A DNA stretch of 64,000 bases, taken from the NCBI GenBank assembly GCA_964524515.1, contig CAZGEA010000001.1:186001-250000 (forward strand), given 5' to 3'. Under the pieces are notes generated by a model. That model searched no databases. It saw only the letters and a program-made list of their open reading frames with translations, and was not told where the DNA came from. Source of the DNA: CAZGEA01 sp964524515 (GTDB lineage Bacteria > Patescibacteriota > Microgenomatia > UBA8517). Positions within the stretch are counted from its first letter, which is position 1. Each line of letters starts with the position of its first letter. Positions 34,999 to 44,099 of the stretch are shown piece after piece. Made by a program: the position numbers and the translations under genes.

Positions 34999-35937
34999 TT
35001 AAGCCATCTTCTCAAGTTCCGCTATTCTTTTTGCAATTGGTGGGTGAGTATTAAACAAACCAGAGAAGAAATCAACCGCACGTTTACCACCGCTATTATC
35101 TTTAAATGGGTTCACAATATACAAATGAGCCGTCGCTTTATTTGCAGCCTCCAGTGGCTCCATATCTCCACTTATTTTTTTAAGTGCTCCAATTAATCCA
35201 TTAGGTTGACGTGTAATTGAAACAGCTCCACTATCTGCCATATATTCTCTTTGCCTTGAAACTGCCAATTTAATTAATTGTGCAATCAAAGGTGACAAAA
35301 TTGCAAAAACCAATCCCAAAATCACAAAAATAGCACCAATTGATTTGGATTCATCATTATCTCTTTTTCCTCCACCCCAAAATGAAGCTCTCAAAAACCA
35401 ATCAGCCAATAATGCAATAATTCCAACCATAACAGAAACAACAGACATAAGCCTTACATCATAATTTTTTATATGAGTCATTTCATGAGCCACAACTCCT
35501 TCTAATTCAGTCCGATTCAGTTTTGACAAAAGTCCAGTGGTCACACAAATCACAGAGTGTTCTGGTCCTCTTCCTGTCGCAAATGCATTTGGAGCACTAT
35601 CTTCAATTACATATAATTTTGGAGTAGCAATTCCAATCGCAATACTTAAATTTTCAGCAACTGTATAAAATAAAAAATCACGCTTTCGGTCAGCTGGTCG
35701 GGCACCAGATATAGCCAGAACCATTTTGTCGCTCCACCAATATCCAACAAACGAACTAATTCCAGATACGATCAAAGCAATTCCAACATATCCAATGCCA
35801 CCCACTTCATAACCCAGATAATATCCAAACGCATTTGAAAAAATATATACAGCCAATAAAACAAACAAAGAAAACAAGACAATAATAATTGCCGACTTTA
35901 TTTTATTCGACGATTCAACTTCGTAAATATTTTTCAT
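34999..35937 (-). CDS. htpX: M48 family membrane metallopeptidase HtpX
   Basis: 312 aa. Two N-terminal membrane helices (about 15-35 and 45-68), the zinc motif H151-EMT-H155 and two further helices, with the third zinc ligand in SRQREYMADSGAV. HtpX-type proteases degrade damaged membrane proteins from the cytoplasmic side. Immediately follows the lemA gene, a pairing seen in many bacteria that suggests a shared membrane quality-control role. Confidence 0.93.
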   Translation of the reverse strand: MKNIYEVESSNKIKSAIIIVLFSLFVLLAVYIFSNAFGYYLGYEVGGIGYVGIALIVSGISSFVGYWWSDKMVLAISGARPADRKRDFLFYTVAENLSIAIGIATPKLYVIEDSAPNAFATGRGPEHSVICVTTGLLSKLNRTELEGVVAHEMTHIKNYDVRLMSVVSVMVGIIALLADWFLRASFWGGGKRDNDESKSIGAIFVILGLVFAILSPLIAQLIKLAVSRQREYMADSGAVSITRQPNGLIGALKKISGDMEPLEAANKATAHLYIVNPFKDNSGGKRAVDFFSGLFNTHPPIAKRIAELEKMA

Positions 35938-35955
35938 ATTCCAATATCTATTTTA

Positions 35956-36540
35956 TTACAATGATACTTTTGGTGTCTTTGTCTCATCTTCAGATACTTC
36001 CATATGAGATCCAGTCTCAGGAGTAATTAGTCCTGGAAGTTCATTAAATGAAAACATACTTGCGATCATATTACTAGGAAATGAAACTCTCTTTACGTTG
36101 TAATCAGCTGTTAAATCGATGACCAATCTTCTGGCATACATTACTTTGTCAGATGTATCTCGAAGCTCACTCATCAAATCAGAAACGATTTGAGAAGCTT
36201 GCATTTGAGGATTGCTTTCAACCGCAACACTTAGTCGAGGTAATACAGCTGAAAGTTTTTCTCCAGCTTCAGACATTTTTTGTATATCTCCAGATTTTGA
36301 AGCTTCAGTAATAGCTTTTCGTGCATCAGTCAACATTTTAAATATCTGTGTCTCATGCTTCATGTAGCCTTTAACAGAAGATTCAAGGTTTGGAATTAAT
36401 TCTGCTTGTCTTTTAAGCTGATTTCCAATTTCTTGAATTGCTGCTTTAATTCTTGCCTTACTTGAAACAAAAAAATTATATAAAGAAACAACCCATAAAA
36501 TAATAAATATAAAAATAATAAGTGGTATTAATAATTGCAT
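35956..36540 (-). CDS. LemA family protein
   Basis: 194 aa. One N-terminal membrane helix followed by the long helical LemA domain (YNFFVSSKARIKAAIQEIGNQLKRQAELIPNL). The start at 36540 is set by a perfect GGGAGGTGA Shine-Dalgarno; the frame extends 11 codons further without support. Function unknown, but lemA and htpX are often adjacent. Confidence 0.9.
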   Translation of the reverse strand: MQLLIPLIIFIFIILWVVSLYNFFVSSKARIKAAIQEIGNQLKRQAELIPNLESSVKGYMKHETQIFKMLTDARKAITEASKSGDIQKMSEAGEKLSAVLPRLSVAVESNPQMQASQIVSDLMSELRDTSDKVMYARRLVIDLTADYNVKRVSFPSNMIASMFSFNELPGLITPETGSHMEVSEDETKTPKVSL

Positions 36541-36565
36541 AAAATCACCTCCCAGCAAAAATACA

Positions 36566-38350
36566 TTATACAACTCCCATCAAGTTTTCAAAATCACCCA
36601 AACTGTAAGTGTTAATAATGTCTTCTCTTTTAGCCCAGCCACGTCTTGCCACAAATACTCCATATTTCATATTCAAAAATCCTTCCTTTTGGTGCGAATC
36701 AGTACCCAATGTTAATTTCACCCCTGCACGAATTGCATCACGAACTAACAAATCAGGCAAATCCAATCGATGTGGATCCGCATTTATTTCCAAATAAATA
36801 TTCCGATCAATACATGCTTGAAATATTTTCTGCCAATCCAAATCAATACTATTTCGTTTATCTAAAAGCCTTGCTGTCGGATGTGCAAATACTTTTACTT
36901 TAGGATTTTCAAATGCTTTCAAAATTCTCTGCGTCATTTTAAATTTATTAAGTTCAAACGATGAGTGAACTGAAACCAAAGCAAAATCTAAATAATTTAA
37001 TCCCTTCTCATCAATAGGCAAACTTCCATCCGGCTTAATATCAATTTCCAAACTATTGAATACTTTTTTTACACTACCTTTCACACTTTTCACCAAAGAA
37101 GTATTTAATTGATCAATAAATTCTCTTTTTCTCTTAAGTATGATATTTATTTGATCTTTGGTATGTTTACTTTGGCTTGGATTGTGTTCTGAGAAAGAAA
37201 TATATTCATAATTTAATTTATTTGCCGATTCAATCATATCTTTCATAGAATCAACTCCTAAATCATGACTTGTTTCTACATCAAAATCAGAATGCATATG
37301 CAAATCCCCCTTAATATCTTTTAACTCAACCAATTTTGGCAAATCACCATTCAACGCCTTTTCAATTTCTCCAGCATCCTCACGAAGTTCAGGTGGAATA
37401 AAAGATAATCCAAGATACTTATAAAACTTCTCTTCACTATCAAACTCGTGCATTTTTCCTGTTTTAATGTCTTTTATTCCTTTCTCACTCAAACTCAATC
37501 CTTTTTTAAGAGAATATTCTCGAAGTGCCACATTATGATGCTTTGATCCAGTAAAATGCTGCAATAAAGATCCAAATGCTTGTGGTTTTAGTGCCATACA
37601 ATCAGCCTGAATATTTCCAGGCAGTAAAATTGAAGCTGAAATATCTCCCTTTTCAATCACTCGCACTGCTTTTGGAAATTCACAAAAATGCGAAAGGGTG
37701 ATAACTGAATCATTTGTGGCTACAGCTATATCAATATCCCCAATTGTAGATACTCTGCGCCTCAAACTTCCTAATCCTTCAACACTCTTTGTTTCTTTAT
37801 TTTGCCTCATCCAGTCAACCAAAGATTGTGAAATATCAAATGCTTCAGACATCAAATGCCTTTTTGGAGCTTTAGTTTTATATTCTTTAAGTGATCTTAA
37901 TATATCTGATTCTGATTTCTCTCCAAATCCCTCCAAATTTCGAATCTTGCCACGCTCTGCAATTTCAATCAAAGTTTCAATTGGATTTTTATCAATTTTA
38001 AATTCTTTAACTAAGGCAAATGCAGTTTTTGGCCCAATTTTTGGAACTTTCATCAAAACAAATACAGATTTTGGAATTCCATCCATTATTTTTTCAAAAT
38101 GCTCAGATTTTCCCTCTTTAAAGAGCTCACTAATTGAAGAAATCATACTTTCTCCCAGTCCTGGAATATCATCTAATTTATCCTCTTCCCACAAATCATA
38201 TGCATCACTTGTAGCATGCTCAATTGCATCAGCAGCCTTCTCATATGCCACAATTCTAAAACGATTCTGTGCTTCATTTTTAAGCTTATATGAAGCAGCA
38301 ACGTCTCGCAAAAGCTCAGCCAAATCTGGATTTGATAATCTTTTACTCAT
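36566..38350 (-). CDS. polX: Family X DNA polymerase with PHP phosphoesterase domain
   Basis: 594 aa, full length for bacterial PolX. N-terminal 8-kDa and HhH region (DIPGLGESMISSI, VPKIGPKTAFALV), nucleotidyltransferase palm with GSLRRRVSTIGDIDIAV (catalytic Asp pair), thumb, and a C-terminal PHP domain (DLHMHSDF, SEHNPSQS, FAHPTARLL, LGTDSHQ) giving 3'-5' exonuclease activity. Gap-filling polymerase for base-excision repair. A TATTAT box 7 bases before the ATG suggests a leaderless message; its -35 is weak. Confidence 0.95.
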   Translation of the reverse strand: MSKRLSNPDLAELLRDVAASYKLKNEAQNRFRIVAYEKAADAIEHATSDAYDLWEEDKLDDIPGLGESMISSISELFKEGKSEHFEKIMDGIPKSVFVLMKVPKIGPKTAFALVKEFKIDKNPIETLIEIAERGKIRNLEGFGEKSESDILRSLKEYKTKAPKRHLMSEAFDISQSLVDWMRQNKETKSVEGLGSLRRRVSTIGDIDIAVATNDSVITLSHFCEFPKAVRVIEKGDISASILLPGNIQADCMALKPQAFGSLLQHFTGSKHHNVALREYSLKKGLSLSEKGIKDIKTGKMHEFDSEEKFYKYLGLSFIPPELREDAGEIEKALNGDLPKLVELKDIKGDLHMHSDFDVETSHDLGVDSMKDMIESANKLNYEYISFSEHNPSQSKHTKDQINIILKRKREFIDQLNTSLVKSVKGSVKKVFNSLEIDIKPDGSLPIDEKGLNYLDFALVSVHSSFELNKFKMTQRILKAFENPKVKVFAHPTARLLDKRNSIDLDWQKIFQACIDRNIYLEINADPHRLDLPDLLVRDAIRAGVKLTLGTDSHQKEGFLNMKYGVFVARRGWAKREDIINTYSLGDFENLMGVV

Positions 38351-38414
38351 TCCTTAAATAATACAATTCCAACAACGCTTTAGCCATGGTATAATTGGTG
38401 CGTAAGTTCATTTT

Positions 38415-38486
38415 GGGGCCGTAGTTCATCGGCTAGAATATATCCCTGTCACGGATAAGAGGAGGGTTCGATTCCCTTCGGCCCCG
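38415..38486 (+). tRNA. tRNA-Asp (GTC)
   Basis: Acceptor arms GGGGCCG and CGGCCCC pair fully, the anticodon loop is CTGTCAC (GTC), and the T arm GAGGGTTCGATTCCCTT is standard. Discriminator G; CCA is not encoded. An extended -10 (TGGTATAAT) lies 24 bases upstream. A coding gene starts 41 bases after the tRNA. Confidence 0.95.
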
Positions 38487-38527
38487 CAAATCTTCTCAAA
38501 TTTTCGCACATCCACAAGGAGAAAAAC

Positions 38528-38821
38528 ATGTCCCGACGATCAAATGCTAGCCACCGTCCTATTTCTATTGATGAGTTAGATCAAATGGATTTAGGTCAAA
38601 TGATGCCACATCGCATACTCATGTCTACAGATGAAGCAAAAAAATGTCAGGATGTTGCAAATAAATTAGGAATTGATTACAAAATCATTGCATCGGAAGG
38701 TGAGTTTTACGAAACAATCAGTATCAAAAAAAATCATGTTAAAAAAGGCTATGTTTTTGTTCAGATTGGATTTCAGCAGCGCGATCTGACAAGATTTTGG
38801 GAAGAAGTAAATAAATTATAA
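38528..38821 (+). CDS. 97-aa protein of unknown function
   Basis: Soluble, no signal peptide. Begins with a basic SRRSNASHRP segment, then an acidic stretch (IDELDQMDLGQMM) and a mixed alpha/beta part (DEAKKCQDVANKLGIDYKII...YVFVQIGFQQRDLTRFWEEV). I recognise no family. AAGGAG seven bases before the ATG is a strong Shine-Dalgarno, unlike most genes here. Probably on the tRNA-Asp transcript; a hairpin follows at 38835-38865. Confidence 0.7.
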   Translation: MSRRSNASHRPISIDELDQMDLGQMMPHRILMSTDEAKKCQDVANKLGIDYKIIASEGEFYETISIKKNHVKKGYVFVQIGFQQRDLTRFWEEVNKL

Positions 38822-38834
38822 TAAATATAAAAAT

Positions 38835-38865
38835 GTGGGTGAAAATTCAAAAATTGTTCACCCAC
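38835..38865 (+). terminator. Hairpin after the 97-aa gene
   Basis: GTGGGTGAA and TTCACCCAC form a perfect 9-bp stem with a 13-base loop. The plus-strand tail (AATAATTCT) is only weakly U-rich; the minus-strand side is richer (ATTTTTATATTT). It separates the 97-aa gene from the LysM promoter and is most simply a terminator. Confidence 0.55.
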
Positions 38866-38878
38866 AATAATTCTCCCC

Positions 38879-38907
38879 TTGACACTTACTCCATTTAATA
38901 ATAAATT
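38879..38907 (+). promoter_or_regulatory. Promoter of the LysM gene
   Basis: -35 TTGACA (38879-38884), 17-base spacer, -10 TAAATT (38902-38907). The two hexamers and spacing are identical to the lexA promoter. Transcription would start near 38914. Confidence 0.65.
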
Positions 38908-38970
38908 TCATTCAGTCAAATTCTTGCTTCATGTTGCCCCATGATTAATTGCGAAAACTTTTTTCTTAAG

Positions 38971-39618
38971 ATGAATAAAAATTTACAAAAACTATTAAAA
39001 ATTAACGAAAGCACCATAAGCATGGGCTTAGGAGTTTTAGTATTAGTTGCAATTGCTGTTTTAGTATTGAATTACCTAAAAACTCAAAAAGAAATTGATA
39101 CTCCAATTGAATTAAATCCAGAAATTGCACAAAAAGAACACGTAGTTGAAAAAGGTGAATCACTTTGGGTAATAGCAGAAAAAGAATTAAATGATGGTTA
39201 CCAATGGAAGGCAATAGCAGATGCTAACGAAATAACAAACCCAGGTTTAATCGAAGTTGGTCAAACATTAAAAATCCCTTCATCTTCAAATAGCGCAGAA
39301 AAAGCTCAAACAAAAAATGATGATCTAGCCCAAGCAACTGCAATTCCTGAAGCCTTATCAACTACTGCACCAGAAATTACCGAAGCACCAGTCGCATCAG
39401 TAATACCTACTGCTACTCCAGTTGCAACACAAACACCTGATGTTGTTGATACTGCAAATCTTCCAACAGAATATACAGTTGAACATGGTGATTCACTTTG
39501 GAAAATATCTGAAAAAGTCTATGGCACAGGCTATAAATGGAGAGAGATCGCCAAAGCAAACAAATTAACCCATCCAAGTTTAATCCACGCCGGAAACGTA
39601 CTTTCCATTCCACGCTAA
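38971..39618 (+). CDS. Membrane-anchored protein with two LysM domains
   Basis: 215 aa from this ATG; an in-frame ATG at 38941 would add 10 residues and neither has a clear Shine-Dalgarno. One membrane helix (about 17-37) is followed by LysM 1 (EHVVEKGESLWVIAEKELN...QTLKIP), a linker rich in Ala, Pro and Thr, and LysM 2 (YTVEHGDSLWKISEKVYG...VLSIPR) ending the protein. LysM domains bind N-acetylglucosamine polymers, so it likely tethers the membrane to peptidoglycan or a glycan coat. Confidence 0.88.
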   Translation: MNKNLQKLLKINESTISMGLGVLVLVAIAVLVLNYLKTQKEIDTPIELNPEIAQKEHVVEKGESLWVIAEKELNDGYQWKAIADANEITNPGLIEVGQTLKIPSSSNSAEKAQTKNDDLAQATAIPEALSTTAPEITEAPVASVIPTATPVATQTPDVVDTANLPTEYTVEHGDSLWKISEKVYGTGYKWREIAKANKLTHPSLIHAGNVLSIPR

Positions 39619-39655
39619 TTAATTTAATCTTCTTTGATATAATACGAATGATAAC

Positions 39656-39729
39656 GCGGGTATAGTTCAGTGGTAAAACGATTCCTTCCCAAGGAATAAC
39701 TGCGGGTTCGATTCCCGCTACCCGCTCCA
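39656..39729 (+). tRNA. tRNA-Gly (CCC), CCA encoded
   Basis: Acceptor arms GCGGGTA and TACCCGC, anticodon stem ATTCC/GGAAT around loop TTCCCAA (CCC), T arm TGCGGGTTCGATTCCCGCT. The 3' CCA is encoded, unlike in the other three tRNAs of the window. A TATAAT lies 12 bases upstream. The next gene's ATG begins one base after the CCA. Confidence 0.95.
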
Positions 39730-39730
39730 A

Positions 39731-40360
39731 ATGATAAAACTAATTCTCTTTGATTTTGATGGAACAATAGCTGACACTCTCGGGACAATTGTAAATCTTT
39801 ACAATAAATTAGCTCCAGAAAATAACATGCCAACTGTATCCAATTCACAAGTACAAATTTTGCGAAACCAAAGTGCAAAAGAAATCATTAAGGAATTCAA
39901 AATTTCACCAATTAAAATCATGTTAATTGGTAATTCCATTCGAAAAGAAGTAAAAGAAAACATTAAAGATATTCCGATATTTGATGGTATTGATCTTTTG
40001 TTTAATAATCTTAAAAAGAAAAATATAAAAATTGGTATATTAACTTCAAACTCAAAAGAAAATGTCGAACTTTTTTTAAAAAACAAAAAAATAAATTCAG
40101 TCGATTTTATTCATGGTGAAAAAAATATTTTTGGAAAAGCAAAAGTAATCGAAAAAGTTATAAAAAATAAACAAATCAGCAAAAATGATGTGATTTATGT
40201 GGGTGATGAAGTAAGAGATATTGAAAGTGCACATAAAGCCAAAATCAAAATAATCTCTGTTTCGTGGGGTTTTAACTCCAAAAAAAGACTAAAAGCAGCA
40301 AATCCTGACTATTTAGTTGATAATCCAAATGAAATTTTGAATATTGTTGATATAATCTAA
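39731..40360 (+). CDS. HAD-superfamily hydrolase (phosphoglycolate phosphatase-like)
   Basis: 209 aa. Motif I DFDGTIADT with both aspartates near the N-terminus, a small helical cap, motif II threonine/serine in GILTSNSK, motif III lysine (FGKAKV) and motif IV YVGDEVRDIESA. Resembles phosphoglycolate phosphatases and related housecleaning phosphatases; substrate uncertain. The ATG follows the tRNA-Gly CCA by one base, so tRNA 3' processing would leave a leaderless mRNA. Confidence 0.9.
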   Translation: MIKLILFDFDGTIADTLGTIVNLYNKLAPENNMPTVSNSQVQILRNQSAKEIIKEFKISPIKIMLIGNSIRKEVKENIKDIPIFDGIDLLFNNLKKKNIKIGILTSNSKENVELFLKNKKINSVDFIHGEKNIFGKAKVIEKVIKNKQISKNDVIYVGDEVRDIESAHKAKIKIISVSWGFNSKKRLKAANPDYLVDNPNEILNIVDII

Positions 40361-40362
40361 GA

Positions 40363-40719
40363 ATGCAAAAAGAATCATTCAAAACAATCGACGAATATAT
40401 AAAATTATTCCCCAATGATATTCAAGATATCTTAAAAAAAATTAGAATAACAATTCAGAATGCTGCACCTGATGCAACGGAGGCAATAAGTTATGGAATG
40501 CCCACTTTTAAACTAAATGGTAATCTAGTGCATTTTGCAGCATGGAAAAACCATATTGGTTTCTATCCTGTCCCATCAGGCTTAGTTCAATTTGAAAAAG
40601 AACTTAAAGATTATCCAAAATCCAAAGGAGCAGTTCAATTTCCATTTGATAAACCAATTCCATATGAACTTATCAAAAAAATAGTTGAATTTAGAGTTAA
40701 GGAAAATTTAAATAAATAG
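40363..40719 (+). CDS. DUF1801/YdhG-like protein
   Basis: 118 aa, soluble. The pattern KTIDEYIKLFP..IQDILKKIRITIQNAAPDATEAISYGMPTF, HFAAWKNHIGFYP and GAVQFPFDKPIPYELI is that of the DUF1801 family (B. subtilis YdhG, proposed frataxin-like iron chaperone). The biochemical role is not settled. Placed 2 bases after the HAD gene, before the oxidoreductase. Confidence 0.88.
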   Translation: MQKESFKTIDEYIKLFPNDIQDILKKIRITIQNAAPDATEAISYGMPTFKLNGNLVHFAAWKNHIGFYPVPSGLVQFEKELKDYPKSKGAVQFPFDKPIPYELIKKIVEFRVKENLNK

Positions 40720-40722
40720 CCA

Positions 40723-41400
40723 ATGTTGGCTAAAATTATTAAAATAAAAAAAATTGCCCCGAATATTTATTCATATTTCTTAAAACCTGAAAAAAAAATA
40801 AATTTTGATCCAGGTTTTTTTATTTATATAGAAATTCCAGAAGCAAAAAACTCCGATCCACGAGGTAGTCTTCGAGAATTCAGTATCGACTCATCCCCAA
40901 CTGAAAATTTTATATCTTTTACAACTATTATTCCCAAAAAATCATCCATTTTTAAAAAACATTTAATAAACAAAAAGGAAGGCGATTTTCTAAATTTGGA
41001 AAAACCAATGGGAGTATACAGTTGGCCTCAAAAAGGTCCACATTTATTCATTGCCGGTGGCATTGGAATTACTCCATTTAGATCACGTTTAAAATATAAC
41101 TTCGACAAAAAAATAAAATCAGACATAACAGTTTTATATCTTTCAAAAAGTTTAGACCATTCAATCTACGTTAGCGAACTAGAATCTTGGCATTCAGCAA
41201 AACATATTAATTTAATAACCCACTATTCACAAAACAATGGAAGAATAGACAAAAATATAATCAAAAAATTGACAAACAAATCAACCACACATTGGATAAC
41301 AGGTTCTCCAAGCTTTGTAGATGATTTCGAAAATTATCTTTATAATTTAAAAGTTTCCCAAGAAAGAATTAAAACAGAAAAGTTCACCGGTCTTAAATGA
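40723..41400 (+). CDS. Ferredoxin-NADP reductase-like flavoprotein
   Basis: 225 aa. An FAD-binding barrel (GFFIYIEIP, then LREFSIDSSP matching the RxYS flavin motif with F for Y) is followed by an NAD(P)-binding half (FIAGGIGITPFRS, then ITGSPSFVDDF). No iron-sulfur domain is attached. It would pass electrons between NAD(P)H and an unknown carrier. Starts 3 bases after the DUF1801 gene; same transcript as tRNA-Gly is likely. Confidence 0.85.
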   Translation: MLAKIIKIKKIAPNIYSYFLKPEKKINFDPGFFIYIEIPEAKNSDPRGSLREFSIDSSPTENFISFTTIIPKKSSIFKKHLINKKEGDFLNLEKPMGVYSWPQKGPHLFIAGGIGITPFRSRLKYNFDKKIKSDITVLYLSKSLDHSIYVSELESWHSAKHINLITHYSQNNGRIDKNIIKKLTNKSTTHWITGSPSFVDDFENYLYNLKVSQERIKTEKFTGLK

Positions 41401-41418
41401 TATAATTATTAAGTGCTT

Positions 41419-41489
41419 GCCCTTTTAGCTTAGTGGCAAAGCAGCGGTATCGTAAACCGTAGACGTCAGTTCGATTCTGACAAAGGGCT
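41419..41489 (+). tRNA. tRNA-Thr (CGT)
   Basis: Acceptor arms GCCCTTT and AAAGGGC pair, anticodon loop ATCGTAA gives CGT, T arm GTCAGTTCGATTCTGAC. Discriminator T, CCA not encoded. The next coding gene starts 7 bases after the tRNA. Confidence 0.92.
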
Positions 41490-41496
41490 CACAAAT

Positions 41497-42207
41497 ATGC
41501 AAACAAGATACTCAAGACTAGCAAATATAGAAATAAACAAAAATTACAGAAAAAGTGTTTACTATTTTTTCGGAACACTTACTCTTGCATTATTCGTAGT
41601 CTTTTTCGGAATTCCACTTGCATCTAATGTCGCCTCAATTCTAGATAAAAGTAAATCCAATCAAATAACAAATACTGACAAATTCGCCCCACCTGTTCCA
41701 GAAATTAAAGCAATACCAACTCACACAAAAGATGGCTCAATTACCTTATCAGGAAACACTGAAGGTTCAGCAACAGTAAAAATAAATCTTAATGGTGAGG
41801 AAAAAGAAACAGATGCAGATGATAATGGTTTATTTTCAATTAACGTTAATCTAAAAGATGGAGAGAATGAAATATATTTTACATCAACTGATCAATCTGG
41901 AAATTCAAGTGAAAAAACAAAAATATTTAAAATTATTAAAGATTCAACACCTCCAGAAATAGAAATAACAACTCCAAAAGATGGCGATACATTCTTTGGC
42001 AAAAAAAGTAAAACAATCACTATCACTGGAAAAACTGAAAACAACGCCAGTTTAACAATAAACGACAGAAACGAAAAAGTTGATCAAGATGGTAATTTCA
42101 ATGTTAACTTTACATTAAACGATGGTACAAACGATATTGTTATCAAAGTAAAAGATGAAGCAGGAAATGAAACTGAAACATCCCTCACTATTACATTTAC
42201 CTCATAA
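41497..42207 (+). CDS. Membrane-anchored protein with two Ig-like domains
   Basis: 236 aa. One membrane helix (about 23-47) and then two tandem beta-sandwich repeats of about 85-90 residues, each with the pattern SGNTEG..V.INLNG....D..G.F..NVNL.DG.NEI.F...DQSGN / GKTENNASLTIN...V...GNFNVNFTLNDGTNDI.IKV.DEAGN, typical of bacterial Ig-like (Big_9/glucodextranase-B type) adhesive modules. Displayed on the cell surface, possibly for attachment. The start is 7 bases after tRNA-Thr; the end overlaps the convergent polymerase gene by 6 bases. Confidence 0.82.
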   Translation: MQTRYSRLANIEINKNYRKSVYYFFGTLTLALFVVFFGIPLASNVASILDKSKSNQITNTDKFAPPVPEIKAIPTHTKDGSITLSGNTEGSATVKINLNGEEKETDADDNGLFSINVNLKDGENEIYFTSTDQSGNSSEKTKIFKIIKDSTPPEIEITTPKDGDTFFGKKSKTITITGKTENNASLTINDRNEKVDQDGNFNVNFTLNDGTNDIVIKVKDEAGNETETSLTITFTS

Positions 42208-43353
42208 TTTAAATACTTTTTTCTTAGTAGAAACTGCAACAATAACCCCTATTAGCACAATAACCCAAGGATAAAATAAAGTATTTGTAAATAAAGAATG
42301 AACAAAAACAACTAAAAATAATGTTTTAGTTATTACACCCATTCTGGTAACATCAATATTTTTATAAATATTATTTAAATAATAAATATATACAAAAAAA
42401 CCAATAATCCCAGTCGTTGCAATAATAAACAAGAAACTATTATCAAGACCGAAACATGAATTCCCAAGTATAAAAATATTGTCTCTCACAAAACACAAAT
42501 TATTATAACCAACCCCAAAAACAGGATATTTTTTAATTATTTCAAAAGCTTCATTGTAATTTATCGCTTTTGCCAAAACAGAATTAATTCTTAAAAGGTT
42601 CACTCCTTCACCACCAGGTTTAGGCAATGCAAAAATCAAAAATACCGCAAAAAATACAATAGCTATCAAATATTTTTTCTTAACAAATCTAAAAGCTAGG
42701 TATAAAAATCCGACTAATAATGACAAATAACTACTTCTAGAAAATGTAGCTGCAATTCCAACTAAATAAAATAACACTAAGAAATTCCTTAATACCAATT
42801 TTTTTATATTTAAAGAAAAAAACAAATTAATTACTAAAATTATTCCGGTATATGCTGGATCAAAAAATGGAAGGGTCAACCGAAAATAATGCTCATCCCA
42901 ACCTATCATTCTTAAATATCTCAAATCAGGTAAAAATGTATATTGAATTAACCCAATTAAACCAATTACAAATCCAGAAATATATATAATTTTTACCATT
43001 CTTTCTCTTAACAATTCATTTTTACCAATATAAAAAATCAAACTTTCAACAAACACTAGATAGATAAAAAATCTCAAGAAATACAAAAGTGACTCAATAT
43101 GAAACCCTAAATATAAAAATGAAAATAAATAACTAAACAGAAAAACAAAAAAAACACTTTTAAGTCGAAATGTAAATTCTTTTTGATTTAAAATAAAGAA
43201 GAATGAAACAAGTAAAACGGATAAATCCAATAAATGAAGTCTTAAAAAACTAATTGATGTAAATATACTTAAAAGTTGCCCAAAAGTATAAACAATAAAA
43301 GTAAAGGAAACTAATGCTAAATATATTTTATTTTTCCTGTTTTGATAAACCAT
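42202..43353 (-). CDS. O-antigen ligase/polymerase-like membrane protein
   Basis: 383 aa with about 10-11 hydrophobic segments and one larger external loop near residues 230-310 containing KKYPVFGVGYNN, the pattern of Wzy/WaaL proteins (WaaL-like SRSSYLSLLVG upstream). It would polymerise or ligate surface polysaccharide units. Last gene of the seven-gene glycan operon; its start overlaps the preceding glycosyltransferase by 37 bases. Confidence 0.82.
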   Translation of the reverse strand: MVYQNRKNKIYLALVSFTFIVYTFGQLLSIFTSISFLRLHLLDLSVLLVSFFFILNQKEFTFRLKSVFFVFLFSYLFSFLYLGFHIESLLYFLRFFIYLVFVESLIFYIGKNELLRERMVKIIYISGFVIGLIGLIQYTFLPDLRYLRMIGWDEHYFRLTLPFFDPAYTGIILVINLFFSLNIKKLVLRNFLVLFYLVGIAATFSRSSYLSLLVGFLYLAFRFVKKKYLIAIVFFAVFLIFALPKPGGEGVNLLRINSVLAKAINYNEAFEIIKKYPVFGVGYNNLCFVRDNIFILGNSCFGLDNSFLFIIATTGIIGFFVYIYYLNNIYKNIDVTRMGVITKTLFLVVFVHSLFTNTLFYPWVIVLIGVIVAVSTKKKVFKL

Positions 43354-44099
43354 AATCTAGTCCAACTCAAAAATGAGTGTAATGACATCATACCAGCATA
43401 TATTAATCCCTGTATTCCATTTTTATATCCACCCAAATAAAAAAACATATATAAGAACTTGAATAATGGAAAAAACAAAATTTTCAAATAAATATTATTA
43501 GTATTTTTCTTTTCTTGAGAATGAATTTTTGAATATTTATCTATATGATCAACAAACAATTCAACTGTTTTGTGTGGAAAATGTAAAAGATTACTTTCAA
43601 TCTTGCCAACATTTCCATCAATCAACCATTTTTCGTGAACTTTACCAATCCATCTACCTGCATTTTTTCTACCCAACCTAATTAGATAAGTATTACCATT
43701 ATCACCGTACTTATGAACTTCTTTTGATTTATTCTGCATATAAACCCCCTTCCAGGAATCAATTCTATGTAAAAAATAACCATCAAATAAATCATTTTTT
43801 ATATTTTGACTAATTTCATTTTTAAGTGAATCTGTAACAAATTCATCAGAATCAATAAACAAAATCCATTCAAATTTAGCTTTCCCAAGTGCATAATTTC
43901 GGGCACGAGAGAAATCATTGTGTGTGTGATATTTATATAATTTAATTTTATTTTTATTTGCAACAGCAATTATATTGTCATCTGAATAATCATCAATTAT
44001 TATAATTTCCTTACACCACAATAAAGAATTAATTGCCGATTGAACATATTCGCAACTATTAAAAGTCATAATAACTGCAGTAATTTTTTCTTTCATCAT
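43317..44099 (-). CDS. Family 2 glycosyltransferase (WaaE/KdtX-like)
   Basis: 260 aa. GT-A fold with TAVIMTFNSCEYV, the nucleotide-binding IIIDDYSDDN, and DxD as FIDSDEFV. The acceptor part includes KVHEKWLIDG and two C-terminal hydrophobic stretches that likely dock on the membrane. Similar to LPS-core beta-glycosyltransferases. Overlaps its neighbours at both ends. Confidence 0.87.
   Translation of the reverse strand: MMKEKITAVIMTFNSCEYVQSAINSLLWCKEIIIIDDYSDDNIIAVANKNKIKLYKYHTHNDFSRARNYALGKAKFEWILFIDSDEFVTDSLKNEISQNIKNDLFDGYFLHRIDSWKGVYMQNKSKEVHKYGDNGNTYLIRLGRKNAGRWIGKVHEKWLIDGNVGKIESNLLHFPHKTVELFVDHIDKYSKIHSQEKKNTNNIYLKILFFPLFKFLYMFFYLGGYKNGIQGLIYAGMMSLHSFLSWTRLWFIKTGKIKYI

Noticed and set aside
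37698..38357. 219-codon open frame opposite polX
   Set aside because: Serine/leucine-rich shadow of polX with no family features; polX is strongly supported on the other strand.
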